Positions 21,669 through 32,947 are shown, numbered from the stretch's first letter. The stretch: 64,000 bases of DNA from Lindgomyces ingoldianus (GCF_010093535.1 NW_022985165.1:2008378-2072377); one strand, 5' to 3'. Notes: generated by a model not told the origin, from the sequence alone. Program-made: numbers and translations.

Positions 21669-22569
21669 GACTAGCACTTTACACCCAATTTTTTTTTTTT
21701 GGAAGTACAAGATTACATTTCCCTCTTGAGCATTTGGCGAGGCGTTCGGGTACGTTTTTCATTTGACGGTCTTAAGTTCTAAAAAATGATCCATTTCACA
21801 CCTTCCTTTATCTTTGGTCAAAAGCGTAAGGGTTACGAAGGCAATTCACTACTTTGCTCTCTTCTTCTTCTTTCACTTCCTCCATTTTGATGGATATACG
21901 ATGGACGGTGTCTGGATGGGACTGGATCTGTTAAAGAGCATTTTTTGGAGTTCATGTCAGCCATGCAGGTTGCAGGGTCATTGGAATTCCTTTCTCTGGT
22001 CTGGTCTGGAATGGCGCGTACGTCCGCTGGATTCGGGGGGAATTCAGTTGTCCTTTGTCTGGCACTGCCTTTGCTGTGTCTGGTTGTCTTAGAATGATCA
22101 ATGACTTCTGCGATATAAGTGCGCGTTATGGGAAGGATTTGAATGAGGGTAAATGATTTTTATAAGAGGTATGAGAGTGATGAGATGAGGTCATAGGATA
22201 GGATGGGGGAAATTAGTTATGGTTTAGATTAGTGATTGGTTTGGTCTGCGACCTGGAAAATATGAGTGAATAAATGAATAAATGAATGAGTGAGTGTTAG
22301 AAATTGTATGCTTGATGTCAGCTTAGAGTTGGAAAGTGTTACGTCGGTACCTCACCTAACAGAGGGGTTGCACCTATGCTAGTTGTGGTGACTATGATTA
22401 GAGCGAAGAGAGGAGGTTAAGAAGGGCGAAAAGAGAAGTCTACACTTATCTTATCCTAACTAGGTAGCAGGAGCGTCCTAGGTAACCAACCTAGAGGGCT
22501 TATACAGAGGAGAGGAAGACAAGAGAGATTAAGAATCATTATTTACTTAGGTGCTCTTAGAAGGTAATA
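21669..22569. other. 3' flank of the kelch-BTB gene and border of the next repeat block
   Basis: A T-tract lies at 21690-21701. A short AATG/AGTG microsatellite lies at about 22263-22296. No gene is recognised; the open frame at 21814-22092 has no protein-like features. AT-rich repeat sequence begins at the TA of 22568-22569. Confidence 0.5.
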
Positions 22570-23669
22570 ACGTACTTTACAGGCAAGTTGCTTACACACC
22601 TAAGTTACTTACTTTTGCTAAGACCCTACTAAACTACTCTTTCTACACTAATGTATTCCCTATAACACTACTTAGACGCGCTAAAAGAATGTTAGATATA
22701 GCTTACACTCTAAGCTTTTAAATAAGACATAAAAATCTTAAAAAAACATGCTATAGCTATATATAAAGTTCTATAAAAAATAAAAAATAACTATAGCACT
22801 AGACAACTTTTATAAGCTAATTCTATAGCTAAATTATAAAGGCTAAGTAATAAAAAAAAGTAGGTAATTATTAAAACTATACTTAAGCTATATGCGTAAG
22901 GAATTTCCCCTTAGATAGCATTTATAGCTAATATAGCTAATTCTTTACACGCTAAGCATAATCTAGGCTATGTTTACATAAACTAGCTTAGTATATTTAT
23001 AAAGTGTTATTTAAAGCTTAAAGTAATGTTTAAGTGTAAGTATAACTATAAAAGAGCTTTTTATAAGAGTTCTAAGGTAATTTAAAGCAGGTTTAGCCTT
23101 ATAAAGAATATTAAAGCTAAGTATAGCATTTAAAATAATAACACATATAACTTTAGTAAAATAAGGTTTATAATTAGCTAAATATCTTTTAACTATACTT
23201 ATACTTAAAACTTTACTTTAAGCTTTAAATAACACTTTATAAACATACTAGGCTAGTTTATGTAAACATAGCCTAGATTATGCTTAGTGCGTAAAGAATT
23301 AGCTATATTAGCTATAAATGCTATTTAAAAGGAAATTCCTTACACATATAGCTTAAGTATAGTCTTAATAATTACCTACTTTTTTTTATTACCTAGCCTT
23401 TATAATTTAGCTATAGAATTAGCTTATAAAGGTTGTCTAGTGCTATAGTTATTTATTATTTTTTATAAAACTTTATACATAGCTGTAGCACATTTTTTTA
23501 AGAGTTTTATGTTTTGTTTAAAAGCTTAAAGTGTAAGCTATATCTAATGTTCTTTTAGCACATCTAAGTAGTGTTATAGGGAATGCATTAGTGTAGAAAG
23601 AGTAGTTTAGTAGGGTCTTAGTAAAAGTAAGTAACTTAGGTGTGTAAGCAACTCGCCTGTAAAGTATGT
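22570..23669. mobile_element. Intact 1.1-kb foldback element of the Fot1-like family
   Basis: The element is bounded by TA (22568-22569 and 23670-23671) and is 1100 bp long. The left arm (about 22570-23048) matches the first about 480 bp of the Fot1-like transposon at 10227. The right arm (about 23191-23669) is the reverse complement of the same 480 bp. The central about 140 bp continue the parental sequence on the left side only. It has no coding capacity and is strongly RIP-mutated (ATGT in place of ACGT at the right end). Confidence 0.88.
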
Positions 23670-24342
23670 TAAGTAGTAAAGTATTAAGCGCTTTATTATT
23701 AAAAAAATACTAACGTACACTATAGGCAAGTTGCTTACACACCTAAGTTGCTTACTTTTACTAAGACTCTACTAAACTACTTTTTTTACACTAATACATT
23801 TCTAATAACACTACTTAGATGTGCTAAAAAAAAACTTAGATATAGCTTACACTTTAAGCTTTTAAATAAAATATAACACTTTTAAAGTAATATACTATAG
23901 CTATAACTATGTAAAGTCTTTTAAATAATAATTAATAACTAATACACTAGATAATCTTTATAAGCTAATTTTATAGCTAACTTATAAAGGCTAGATAATA
24001 ATAAAAAGTAGGTAATTATTAAGAATATACTTAAGCTATATGCATAAGAATTTTCCTTTTAGCTAAGTACTATAGCTAATATAGCTAAGTCTTTACACCC
24101 TAAGCAGAATCTAGGCTATATTAGCATAAACTAGCCTAGTGTATTTATAAAGTGTTATCTAAAGCTTTAAGTACAGTTTTAAGTGTAAGTATAGTTAGTA
24201 AATATCTAGCTTATTATAAAGCCTATCTTAATAAAGTTATAAGTGTTGTTATTCTAAATGCTATACTTAGCTTTAATATTCTTTATAAGGCTAAATTAGC
24301 TTTAAATTACTCTAGAATTTTTATAAAAAGCTTTTCTATAGT

Positions 24343-24559
24343 TGTAGCAAGGTAGACACAGTTAACTACGTAGCCTTCTCTTGCTTATAGAGGTTTAGGC
24401 TAGACTAGAGACAACTGCTAGTGCTAGCCCTAGCATTATCTATATATATATTATACTATGCAAGAATACTTAGCTTGAGTATTCTCGTGCGTACCTTTTA
24501 GTACAGTAGGGAAAGTTGTATAGTATTAGCTTAGCAGGCGGGGCGCCTACCTTATTACA
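24343..24559. repeat. Solo LTR (217 bp), target duplication ATAGT
   Basis: The sequence begins TGTAGCAAGG and ends CTTATTACA. It is flanked by ATAGT at 24338-24342 and 24560-24564, and removing it restores the foldback element sequence. A closely related copy lies at 28401-28623. Confidence 0.9.
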
Positions 24560-24866
24560 ATAGTTATACTTGCACTTAAACTTTACTTTAAGCTTTAAAT
24601 AACACTTTATAAACATACTAGGCTAGTTTATGCTAACATAGCCTAAATTATACTTAGCGTGTAAAGAATTAGCTATATTAGCTATTGTTACTAGCTAAAA
24701 AGAAAATTCCTATATATATAGCTTAATTATATGTTTAATAATTACTTACTTTTTATTATTATTTAGCTTTTATAAGTTAGCTATAAAATTAACTTGTAAA
24801 AGTTATTAAGTATATTAGTTGTTTATTATTTTTTAAAAAGCTTTATACATAGCTGTAGCATGTTAC

Positions 24867-25042
24867 AATAAGAGGTATTAAGTAGGAAACACAGGTTACA
24901 GAGAGGGAATGCAGGATAGGAGGGTGTAACAAGAGTAAACCTTAGGGTTAGAGGCAGAGGTACAGAGGCTAAGAAGCCTATATACCCTGTGCCAAGCCCT
25001 TAGGATACTTAGGGGTTGGATAGCTGTAACATAACTGTAACA
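24867..25042 (+). repeat. Solo LTR (176 bp), target duplication GTTAC
   Basis: The insertion begins AATAAGAGGTATTAAG and ends ATAACTGTAACA. It is flanked by GTTAC at 24862-24866 and 25043-25047. A relative at 28658 begins TGTGAGAGG directly after a polypurine tract, which gives the orientation and shows that the first base pairs here are mutated. Confidence 0.8.
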
Positions 25043-25288
25043 GTTACTTTAAAAGTGTTACATCTTATTTAAAAGCCTAGAGTATAAGCTATATCTAACA
25101 TTCTTTTAGCGCGTTTAAGTAGTGTTATTAGAAATGCATTAGAGTAGAAAGAGTAGTTTAGTAGAGTCTTAGCAAAAGTAAGCAACTTAGGTGTGTAAGC
25201 AACTTGTCTATAGTGTACGTTACTAATACATCTACTAATTAACTTTTAATATACTAATAAAAAAAGTTAAATACTTTTAGCTTTTTAT

Positions 25289-25503
25289 TATAACAGTGCT
25301 GCTTGTCAAGCTCTGCTGCTAGTTACATGATCTCCTTAAGGGTTAAGCGAGCGCGCTAGCGCCTTGGCGCCGCGCAAGCTTTTCTCTCGCGAAAACCCTT
25401 CGCCTTCTTCATTCCCCATCCTAGTTTAGCTAAAATAGAGCCGACATAATCTACCTTGCTTCCCTAGCTTTATATAGTAGTAGAGACAGTGCTTGTTATT
25501 ACA
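25289..25503 (+). repeat. LTR (215 bp) of a decayed retrotransposon
   Basis: This 215-bp repeat matches, in reverse orientation, the LTR at 63705-63919 at the right edge of the window. It ends GCTTGTTATTACA; its first bases are TATAAC where the other copy has TGTAAC. Much of its interior (25330-25420) keeps CG-rich sequence, so it is only patchily RIP-mutated. No second copy bounds the sequence downstream. Confidence 0.8.
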
Positions 25504-27760
25504 TTAAACTAGAATTAATTCTATTTTAGCTAGAGAACAGCAACATAATATTAGAGTCTTACTAAACAATTAGCCTATGCGCTTAATTTGCTAATAACTA
25601 CCTACTAAGCAACTATTATATAACTAAGCAGAGCCTTTAGTTTGTTAACACGCTCTGTAAAATCCTACTTAGGCTAGGTACTCTAACGCCTTTTAAAGAG
25701 CTCTATGCTAAGCAAGACGCTGCAGCTAAATTAACTATAAGAAGAGGCCTATATTACCTGTATAACAGAAGAGAGCTTAGAGCTCTATTATACTAATTAC
25801 TCTAGAAGAGATTACTCTGCTAGATCCTTTGCTACATAATTAGAAGCTTTAAAGCAGTAGGTAATACAGGTCTAGAGACAGCAGGCTTACTAACTAATTA
25901 GCTGCACTGCTAGCAGCATTAAACTAATACTAGCAAAGAGAAACTCTTAAAGCCTAAGATGCGAGTAGACTCTACCGCTCTACTAACTAGCAAATAGCAC
26001 ACGCTTAAACCTAGGACACTTAAGAGCAGCGTTAAAGTTTATAGAGAAAAAGTCTTTAAAAAGAACTACATAATTAAAAAACTTTATAAATAGGCTTAGT
26101 AAAATAAAAAACTAATAGTAGTTAGAACTAAAAAGGTTTTATAAAGTAATAATATATATAAACTTTATAACCTTACTATTACTTTACTTATGCTTATAAC
26201 TAGTAAAAAAGTAGTCTTTGCTAATATGCTAGTCTAATATGTTCTTAAAACACAGACCTTCTATAACTATACTAACACGCTAGTAAAAGTGTTTAATAAG
26301 GTAAAAAAAAAACTACTAGAAGCTTAAGAATAGGTAGCTAAATTCTAGAAGCTGCTAGATAACGCCTTAGTAAAGCTAGCTAACTAGGGCAAAGAAATTA
26401 CTACCTTAAAAAACCTACCTAAGCTAGCATTTATAGACACTTTTTCCTTATCCCTTTTAAAATAAACTAGTAGTGTACTTATAGCAACACTAATTATAAG
26501 CACTTTAGAAAAGTAGCTGCGCTTTAAACCTATAACTCTAGCTACACTAAACACTACATAGTTTACCTTAGAAAGCTAGAGAGAAGGCTTATAATACTCT
26601 ACTAAAGTAGTAGACCTGTCTATATTTATAAGTAATAATAACTAAAACAATAAGCACTAGAAGAACCTGCTAGCAAGTAAGCTACTATATAATACTAATT
26701 ACTTTATCTCTCTAGATAGTAATTTAAAGAACTATAAAAATGTATAAACGCACTATACTAAATTAAAGATAAGTAAAAAAGCTCTAAGCTACCTATAACT
26801 ATACTTTAATATAATAAAGAAACATAGCTAGCAGCTTATAGCTACTAATATTATTAAATTTTTAAAAAAGCTTTTATTAACACTTACTAGCGCTTTAAAG
26901 CTAGAGCTAAGCTTTACTAGCTTAAGATAAAGTTATTCTAAAACTTTAAAGACTTTAAAGTTTAGTTTACCTAACCTGCTAATAAAGCTAAGCTGCTGCT
27001 AGACTAATAAAAGAATAGGATTTATAATACTTTCTTAAGTTTACTACTTATACACATAGAAATTTACTACTATAACTCTATAATAAGCTTCTTTAACTAC
27101 TGCTACTAAGCCTAATAGATTACATTCTCTCTATAGAAGGTAGCTGTAGAGACTAGTGCTTAGCGCGCTTAGAGAAGTCTAGAGAAGCCTACTTGTAAGA
27201 ACATTCTACAACTATAAGTTGCAGCTTTACTAGCGCAAGGTGTAACTTTACTGCTGCTGCTAACAGCTAAGAATAATCTTATATACTATTACTATTATAA
27301 GCTAGACTACTTTAGCTGTAACTATAGACATTTTTATATAAAAAATAAGCTAATAGAAGCTGTAAACTTAAATATAATGTTAAATAATAAAAAAGCACTA
27401 TTATTAGAGAAAACTTTACTTTAGAGGAAGTCTTCTTTTTAGAGACACATAATAAAGCCTTTATTTCTAAACTATAGCAGCTACTTTTTAGTAAAAAGCT
27501 ATTTATATTGCTTTACTACATCTTTACTAATAGAATAGTTATTAAGCTTAATAGTCTTATTAACACTAGTATAAGTAGTTATAACTTACTTTATTTTAAG
27601 TACTTATATGTAGTAAAGAAAGATCGTAAGGTAAAGCTTTTTAAAATAGCGCTTGTCCCTCTAGTAGAGTATAATAATAGACTAAATAGACAGGTATATA
27701 AGTACTTTAAAGCTAATCTAGTTCTAGATAGCTACTAAATACTATTATACTTTATACCTT
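25504..27760 (+). mobile_element. Decayed LTR-retrotransposon interior, gag/protease region
   Basis: The AT-rich sequence following the 215-bp LTR is open only in short pieces. At about 27285-27330 the plus-strand translation resembles a retroviral-type zinc knuckle with Cys replaced by Tyr codons (TGC/TGT to TAC/TAT). A 76-codon remnant at 27508-27738 (INTSISSYN.. to VVKKDRKVKLFKIALVPLVEYN) fits the start of an aspartic protease domain of a gypsy-type polyprotein. No reverse transcriptase was recognised and the 3' LTR is missing, so this is a truncated copy. The assignment to superfamily is uncertain. Confidence 0.5.
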
Positions 27761-28050
27761 ATAACACTAGTTATTATTCGCAGAGCTTGCTCTGCTTATT
27801 ATATTCGGGTTTGCAGAATAAAAAGTTGAGCAGAATCTCCTCTTTTAGACGCGCTAGTTAGTTAGAATTTCTTTAGATAAACCCTAGTAACGCTATTTCT
27901 CTGTCACCTTATGTATTTCTTACATTCTTTTTTATAAAAAAATGTATACCTAATATAGGTGCACCTTTCTGTTAATTTGCATGCAGTTTTCTCTAGCATG
28001 CGTTGTGTAAAACATGTTTAAATTATAGTTAGTTGCGTCTGTTCCACCTC

Positions 28051-28170
28051 TCTAGCCACATCGGTGTGTCGGGGATTGGCATCAGCCACATTGGTGTGTC
28101 GGGGATTGGCATCAGCCGCATCGGTGTGTCGGGGATTGGCATCAGCCGCATCGGTGTGTCGGGGATTGGC
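28051..28170. repeat. Minisatellite, four 30-bp units
   Basis: Four consecutive 30-bp units (28051, 28081, 28111, 28141) share GCATCGGTGTGTCGGGGATT and differ by one or two transitions; the first differs at its first bases. The tract is GC-rich within a strongly AT-rich block and ends exactly where a truncated Fot1-like terminus begins. Confidence 0.95.
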
Positions 28171-28366
28171 AGTTGCTCACACACCTGAGTTGCTCACTTT
28201 TGCCAAGACCACACCACAACAAACTTTATAACAACCCGCTCTAGCACTATAGAGTAGAGTACAGCTTAGAATATTATTTAGATACTACTTCTACTTCTTG
28301 CTTACACGTTTGCGCGTTATGCCTAGTCTAATTGCACTGTCTGCAGCGCCTTTAGGATTGCTTACA
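28171..28366 (-). mobile_element. 3' end fragment of a Fot1-like transposon lacking the outermost terminus
   Basis: The sequence is the reverse complement of the right end of the elements at 10227 and 12095 (compare 11890-12075), including the transposase zinc-knuckle region. The outer 16 bp of the terminal repeat (ACGTACTTCATGGGCG) are missing and replaced by the minisatellite. Confidence 0.8.
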
Positions 28367-28400
28367 TAAACTTTTATTAAAACTTATAAAAGTAGCTATC

Positions 28401-28623
28401 TGTAACGAGGTCGGCACAGTCAACCACGTGGTCTTCTCTCGCTCATAGAGGTTTAGGCTAGACTAGAGACAACCGCTAGTGCTAGTGCTAGCCCTAGCAT
28501 TATCTATATATATATTATACTATGCAAGAATACTTAGCTTAAGTATTCCCGTGCGTACCTTTTAGTACAGTAGGGAAAGTCGCATAGTATTAGCTTAGCA
28601 GGCGGGGCGTCTACCTTATTACA
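28401..28623. repeat. LTR (223 bp), related to the solo LTR at 24343
   Basis: It begins TGTAACGAGG and ends CTTATTACA, with a 6-bp internal expansion (GCTAGT) relative to the 217-bp copy and far fewer RIP changes. The flanks (CTATC and CAACG) are not a duplication, so this copy was probably rearranged after insertion. Confidence 0.8.
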
Positions 28624-28647
28624 CAACGCTAGAGACCGCAAGGTGCA

Positions 28648-28755
28648 AAGGGGGGGATGTGAGAGGTATTAAGCAGGAAACACAGGTCACAGAGAGGGAA
28701 TGCAGGATAGGGGGGTAACGAGAGAGAGTAAACCTTAGTGTCGGAGGCAGAGGTA
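28648..28755 (+). repeat. Polypurine tract and truncated LTR of the 176-bp family
   Basis: AAAGGGGGGGA (28648-28657) is a polypurine tract directly preceding TGTGAGAGGTATTAAG, so this is the 3' border of an LTR element. The LTR matches 24875-24975 but stops at about 28755, where unrelated balanced sequence begins. Confidence 0.75.
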
Positions 28756-29542
28756 CTGACTTGACCTTGGCTTTTACAGCTTGTTAATTTTGCCAACATT
28801 ACTAGGCTCAGCAAGGGTATCTTATCTGCAAGTCCATTCACATGTGGGATTCTTCTGGATAGTTCAGGAAAGGAGCATCTCTCCCGCATGCCACGATTTT
28901 GATGGACTCACAGAATTGCCATATACTCTACGACTATACACCCCCAAGAGTGTCCGTAGCCTGAAGCATTGGTCAACAATGAATTTGGCTTGCACGAGGC
29001 TTGCAGGAGGAAGTTACGTTATATCGTTTCGGGGTGGTTAATCCGTACAGTCCAAGGCGGTTTTTTTGATCGGATTTGAAAACATAGTGCTGCTTTCCAC
29101 TCCTGAGAGGTATAAGAACAGAAAGTCGCTTTCAATCTTCTGTTTTTCGTTCTCCCAGTTTGAATCGCCAAAGGGCTTGCACCATCCTGTGATCACTACT
29201 TCTGGCACACTTCTTCTAGCACACTTCTTCTGGCACACTTCTTCTGGTCACACCAAGCGTCTCCCTGAACATCCTCCTACTTTGGCCTCTTTACTTGACT
29301 CCTCTTCGATGCTCCCCGGCAGCAGCGTAAGCCTCACTATCGGTTAAAAGTCGAGTCCCGTCCGTAACCAGCACTGTGTGCAATACAAACCAACGGGTGC
29401 AGCGCTCACTAACATCTGTACCAATACCGCTAGAAGCTATCAAGGTCAGAACCAGTGGCACCTTTTTCTAGACAACACGCTCACGTTTATAAAGAAGCTT
29501 TCTTCGCAGTTTTTTACGGACTACTTCGCAGACATTTTCGTT
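28756..29542. other. Balanced-composition island, left part, no convincing gene
   Basis: The composition is that of non-RIP sequence. Open frames at 28781-29041 and 29066-29347 (plus) lack homology I can recognise. A short ACACTTCTTCTGGC-type repeat occurs at about 29205-29245. The stretch may be the upstream region of the small frame at 29543. Confidence 0.4.
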
Positions 29543-29788
29543 ATGCCTACCCCCAATAAACAGCCGGATTCCTCAGGGCAGCAAGGCGCTGCTGCTACAA
29601 ATGGACAAGCGGCAAGCAGGGGCAATGAAAAGGGTGGTAACCAGAACAGCAGCAGCACCACACACAACTCATCTGGTGTAGCCTTTATAGGCAATTTGGA
29701 CCTGGGCGACGGAGCCATTAAGGTCGATTCAACGCCATATTCTACATACTCGAAGGAGGGTGGAGTCAGCACTGGCACAAAGGATTGA
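29543..29788 (+). CDS. Small Ser/Gly/Asn-rich hypothetical protein (81 aa)
   Basis: The ATG at 29543 opens an 81-residue frame, hydrophilic and rich in Gln, Asn, Ser and Gly, followed by a more ordered C-terminus (SSGVAFIGNLDLGDGAIKVD). The frame also remains open upstream to 29378, but that part is not protein-like. No domain is recognised. It ends 24 bp before the left terminus of the Fot1-like element 29813-31924, so its 3' UTR has been split, or the original gene continued further. It may be a first exon of a larger gene. Confidence 0.35.
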   Translation: MPTPNKQPDSSGQQGAAATNGQAASRGNEKGGNQNSSSTTHNSSGVAFIGNLDLGDGAIKVDSTPYSTYSKEGGVSTGTKD

Positions 29789-29812
29789 CTGCAGACGAGC
29801 GGTGACGGATTA

Positions 29813-31924
29813 CTGTGTTTTAGCGTGTAATGCACGGCCTCGCGTAATGCACAGTTCTGCGCGAAGCTGTTAAAACTTCAACCACCTCTCTCTTAACTAA
29901 TATGGGTAGTATTAAGGCTGCTTTAGAGTTACTAAAATTGCTAAAACCTAAAGAATTACTAAATTATGCTACAGTAGCTAGGCAGTATAGTGTTAATTAA
30001 TCTACACTTTTAAGGCGTTACTAACGTGTTACCTGCCTGCGTGCAGAGAAACTTAAAAATTAGCAACTACTTAGCCTAGTGCAGAAAAAAGAGCTAGTAA
30101 AGTACATTAATAAACTTTACACAAAAGATTTATTTTTTTTAAAATAAATAATTTAAAATTTTATAATAAAAATAAGTAGTAAGTAAGCTAGTAAAAGCTA
30201 AGTTAATTAATTTATTAAAAGGCACTTTATTAACTTATTATTTTAATAGACATTTAGTATAACTGCTGTGCATAATAAAGCTAACTTAGCATTTAAGTAC
30301 TTACTATATTTTAAGCTTATACATAAAAAAATTAAGTAATATAGCATAGAACTACAGCATACTTATAATATAAATAAAAAGGGCTTTTTAATTAAGGTAC
30401 TATTAAAAATAAAGTAAATCTTCTCTAAATAGTAGTATAAGTAAAGTATTAAGTAGCAGCTTATACAGAATAGTAATTATAAGTAAATTATAATAATAGC
30501 TTATATCTACGCTAACAGTAGCTCTCTTATGCTTATACTAATCTACTAAGCTGTTTTTAACTATATATAAAACTTTTAGCTATAAAATTTTAACTTTTTT
30601 AAGTATTAAGCTTTTTTTACTTTATTACTTATAAGTTAAATAAATAATAAACTAGGCCTAGTATAGCTTAAACATGTGTTTAATTATAAGACTAAAGTAA
30701 AAGTATAATAAGTGTACTAACTTTTATTTTTAGATAGTTATAAATTATATGTTTTAATAGAGTTTATTAAGTACTATAATAATAATAAGATTCTTCTAGC
30801 TATATACTTACTATATGCAACTTATACACTGCAGCCTTTTAATGTTTACATGTTTAAACTTTTTTTATTAGCCTACTTAGCTAAGCTAGCTAGCTTTATA
30901 GATAAATGCTAAAGACTATTATTAATTAAAAAAAACTTTTATAGCATGTTTAATAAAGCTTAAAAAAAATTTTTTAAGTATAAAACTATTTTTAGTGCTT
31001 TTAAAGTAACTAGTTTATTACTATTTAAGCTATAAGTAGTCTTAAATTAATTTTACTATAAGTAAAAAAAGTAACTATCTTTTAGTAAAAGCACTAGCTT
31101 AGCGCTTAGTGTAAAGGATTAAAAAAAGGTTAAAAGCTTTTTAAATAAAGTTATTAGTAATTTTTATAAAAAAGATATATAAAAGCTTAAAAAAACTATT
31201 TAGTTATTCTTAGTGTGTTATATCCTTCTCTAGTGTAAGCTTAAGCAGGTTAAAGATGCGCTAATTAATAAAAAAAAGCGCTGCTAGCATAGTAAGCCTC
31301 TTCTACTAGAAGCACTTTTAAAATATTATAGTAGTGCAACTTTTTAGTTTCTAAATAAGGTCTAAAAAGCACATAATTATTAAGTATAAAAAGATACTAA
31401 AAAAAAGGCTTTATAGCTTTAAAAATAAAAAAAAGTAAAGTGTAAAAAAGTAAAAAAAGCTAAAAAGGCGCGTGCAGTTAAAAAAAAAAGGCATAAAGTA
31501 GTAATAGTAAAAAAGGCTTACCTATAAGAGCTTAAGATAAAAGTAGCTTAATAAAAGAAGGCAGAGCTTACCTAGCAGGTTAATTAATAGCTTAAAAATA
31601 ACCTCTAGCAGGTAATAAAGGGCAAGTAGAAAGCTCCTACGCCTATTACTAGTACACTAGAGGATTTTAATAATAATGTAGCATTAAATAAAAAAAAGAA
31701 GCTAGCATTAGGTAGAACTTAATATAGTAGGTAAATTAACCTTCTTATAAAGTATTACATGTAAATTATTACTAAAATTAGAATTTATAGCATTTAATTA
31801 GTATTATAATAAAAAATTTATATAATTTATAATTTATGTAAGTCTCTAGAGCTTTAAAAGTGAAAGGCGCAGATTGCTAAAATCGTGCATTACGCGAGGC
31901 CGTGCATTACGCGCTAAAACATGG
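29813..31924 (+). mobile_element. Second Fot1-like transposon family, RIP-decayed full-length copy
   Basis: The element is 2112 bp between TA (29811-29812) and TA (31925-31926). Inverted ends share TGTTTTAGCG and GTAATGCACGGCCTCGCGTA over about 39 bp. A decayed transposase can be followed from ATG 29902 on the plus strand. It opens MGSIKAALELLKLLKPKELL with the helix-turn-helix characteristic of Fot1/Pot2-like proteins and continues through HNKANLAFKYLLYFKLI, YNINKKGFLIKVLLK and FIKYYNNNKILLAIYLL up to about 31000. These correspond to the DNA-binding, first-Asp and DDE regions; Asp codons in the catalytic blocks read Asn (YNIN for the family's YNMDE type). The gene is interrupted by many TAA/TAG codons. 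It is distinct from the 1.87-kb family at 10227. Confidence 0.9.
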
Positions 31925-32019
31925 TATTGTTTTTCCGGATGTTCTTTTAGTTCCGATCACCCCCACTTGTAGTGTCCTGCCGAAGAATCAGACATATAAC
32001 TTCACGTTTCTCGCACTAC

Positions 32020-32744
32020 ATGCTCGGATTCGCAGAAACTGTGCACACCCAAGAAGCGATGCCGATAAGACAGGCTATGCAACTATATTCAGTGCTGCAA
32101 ATGCCACCATCTGTGAGGGAGCGTGCCACCAGGGCTGCATCCCTCATGGAGACTCTCCCGTACCTGACAAGCATAAAGACGGTGTCCACTGGAGCTCTCG
32201 AACTTTTCCGATATGACTGGGCGGAGGAATTCACGGAACTAGCAGACGAAATCACTAGATCGATGGTATGATCTATGTCCGCAAACACGAGCTCTACTAA
32301 CGTTAACAGAAACACGATATTCAGCATAGGGCGAAACTCGTCGCCGGTCTGGAATTCACCAAAGCAGCGTCTGATGCGGTTCGGCTGGCGATTGTTATAC
32401 TAACGAAAGGCAAACTCCAGATACGGAACCAGATCGTTATTCTTGTCCCATTCCTACTTTCTAGAGACGCATTCGGAAAGGCTCTGCCGTATGTTCCTGA
32501 GGAGGTCAAGAGAATCTACCAGTCTCTGCAGGCTTTTCATGGTGTAAACGCTGCCTTCCACCTGAGTCATAAGGGGGAGCACCTGTGTACACTAGAGCTG
32601 CAGCTTGACTTTGTCACTCTAGCCTTTGGCAATTTCGATCTCGAATCCTCTACCGCGACTCCGGTCCTTCTGTGGGTACATCCCGCGTCACCAGCAGAAG
32701 GAGAAGCTGAAGACTGCACTAAGAGTCGTGGACATTCAAGATAG
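32020..32744 (+). CDS. Two-exon hypothetical protein (221 aa), newly modelled
   Basis: Exon 1 is 32020-32265 and exon 2 is 32325-32744. The 59-nt intron starts GTATGA, contains CTACTAACG and ends ATTCAG; both sides are phase 0. The ORF is otherwise hidden because the intron contains a stop. Exon 1 reads MLGFAETVHTQ.. and is helical; exon 2 has hydrophobic helices (SDAVRLAIVIL, NQIVILVPFLL) and ends after an acidic segment. No domain is recognised. The frame is also open upstream to 31972, so the true start may have been lost when the Fot1-like element inserted at 31925. Balanced codon use and a canonical intron argue for a real gene or recent pseudogene. Confidence 0.55.
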
Positions 32745-32947
32745 CTAGCCTATGGAAAAGGTAGAAAACAGATTGATGCTTGCAGATGTTTCCGGATCTT
32801 GCATGAGTATATCGTTTACAAATGACGATGGCGTTTCCAAGACACGCTGTCCTGACAGAGCTGTGGGTGGGCGGAATATAGAAGTACTGTCTGCATGCCC
32901 CTCTTCGAACAGAGGACGGAAATTTTCGCTTGATTCTTGCGCTCGCT
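32745..32947. other. 3' flank of the hypothetical gene with a short open frame
   Basis: A 73-codon frame begins at 32752 and runs to 32973, into the 98-bp repeat. It has no recognisable features and could be an additional 3' exon or chance. Confidence 0.3.

Larger units (their letters stand above)
23713..25220. mobile_element. Foldback element of the Fot1-like family carrying two solo LTRs
   Basis: The ends are ACGTACACTATAGGCAAGTT and its inverse (TATAGTGTACGT), flanked by TA (23711-23712 and 25221-25222). Without the two solo LTR insertions (24343-24559 and 24867-25042, each with a 5-bp duplication) it would be about 1.1 kb, like its relatives. The terminal 12 bp differ from the other copies in a matched way at both ends, which marks a sub-family. 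Confidence 0.85.

Noticed and set aside
21105..21710. 201-codon minus-strand frame over the 3' part of the kelch-BTB gene
   Set aside because: It is antisense to the BTB domain, which is clearly coding on the plus strand.
24152..24355. 67-codon open frame on the plus strand
   Set aside because: It lies in the arm of a foldback element and ends in a solo LTR; on the plus strand this arm is the complement of decayed transposase sequence.
27778..27803. Hairpin GCAGAGC-TT-GCTCTGC as a possible terminator
   Set aside because: It lies in decayed retroelement sequence with no gene upstream; factor-independent terminators of this type are not expected in fungal nuclear genes.
28051..28170. Possible CRISPR-like array
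   Set aside because: The four 30-bp units are directly adjacent with no unique spacers, and the genome is eukaryotic; it is a minisatellite.
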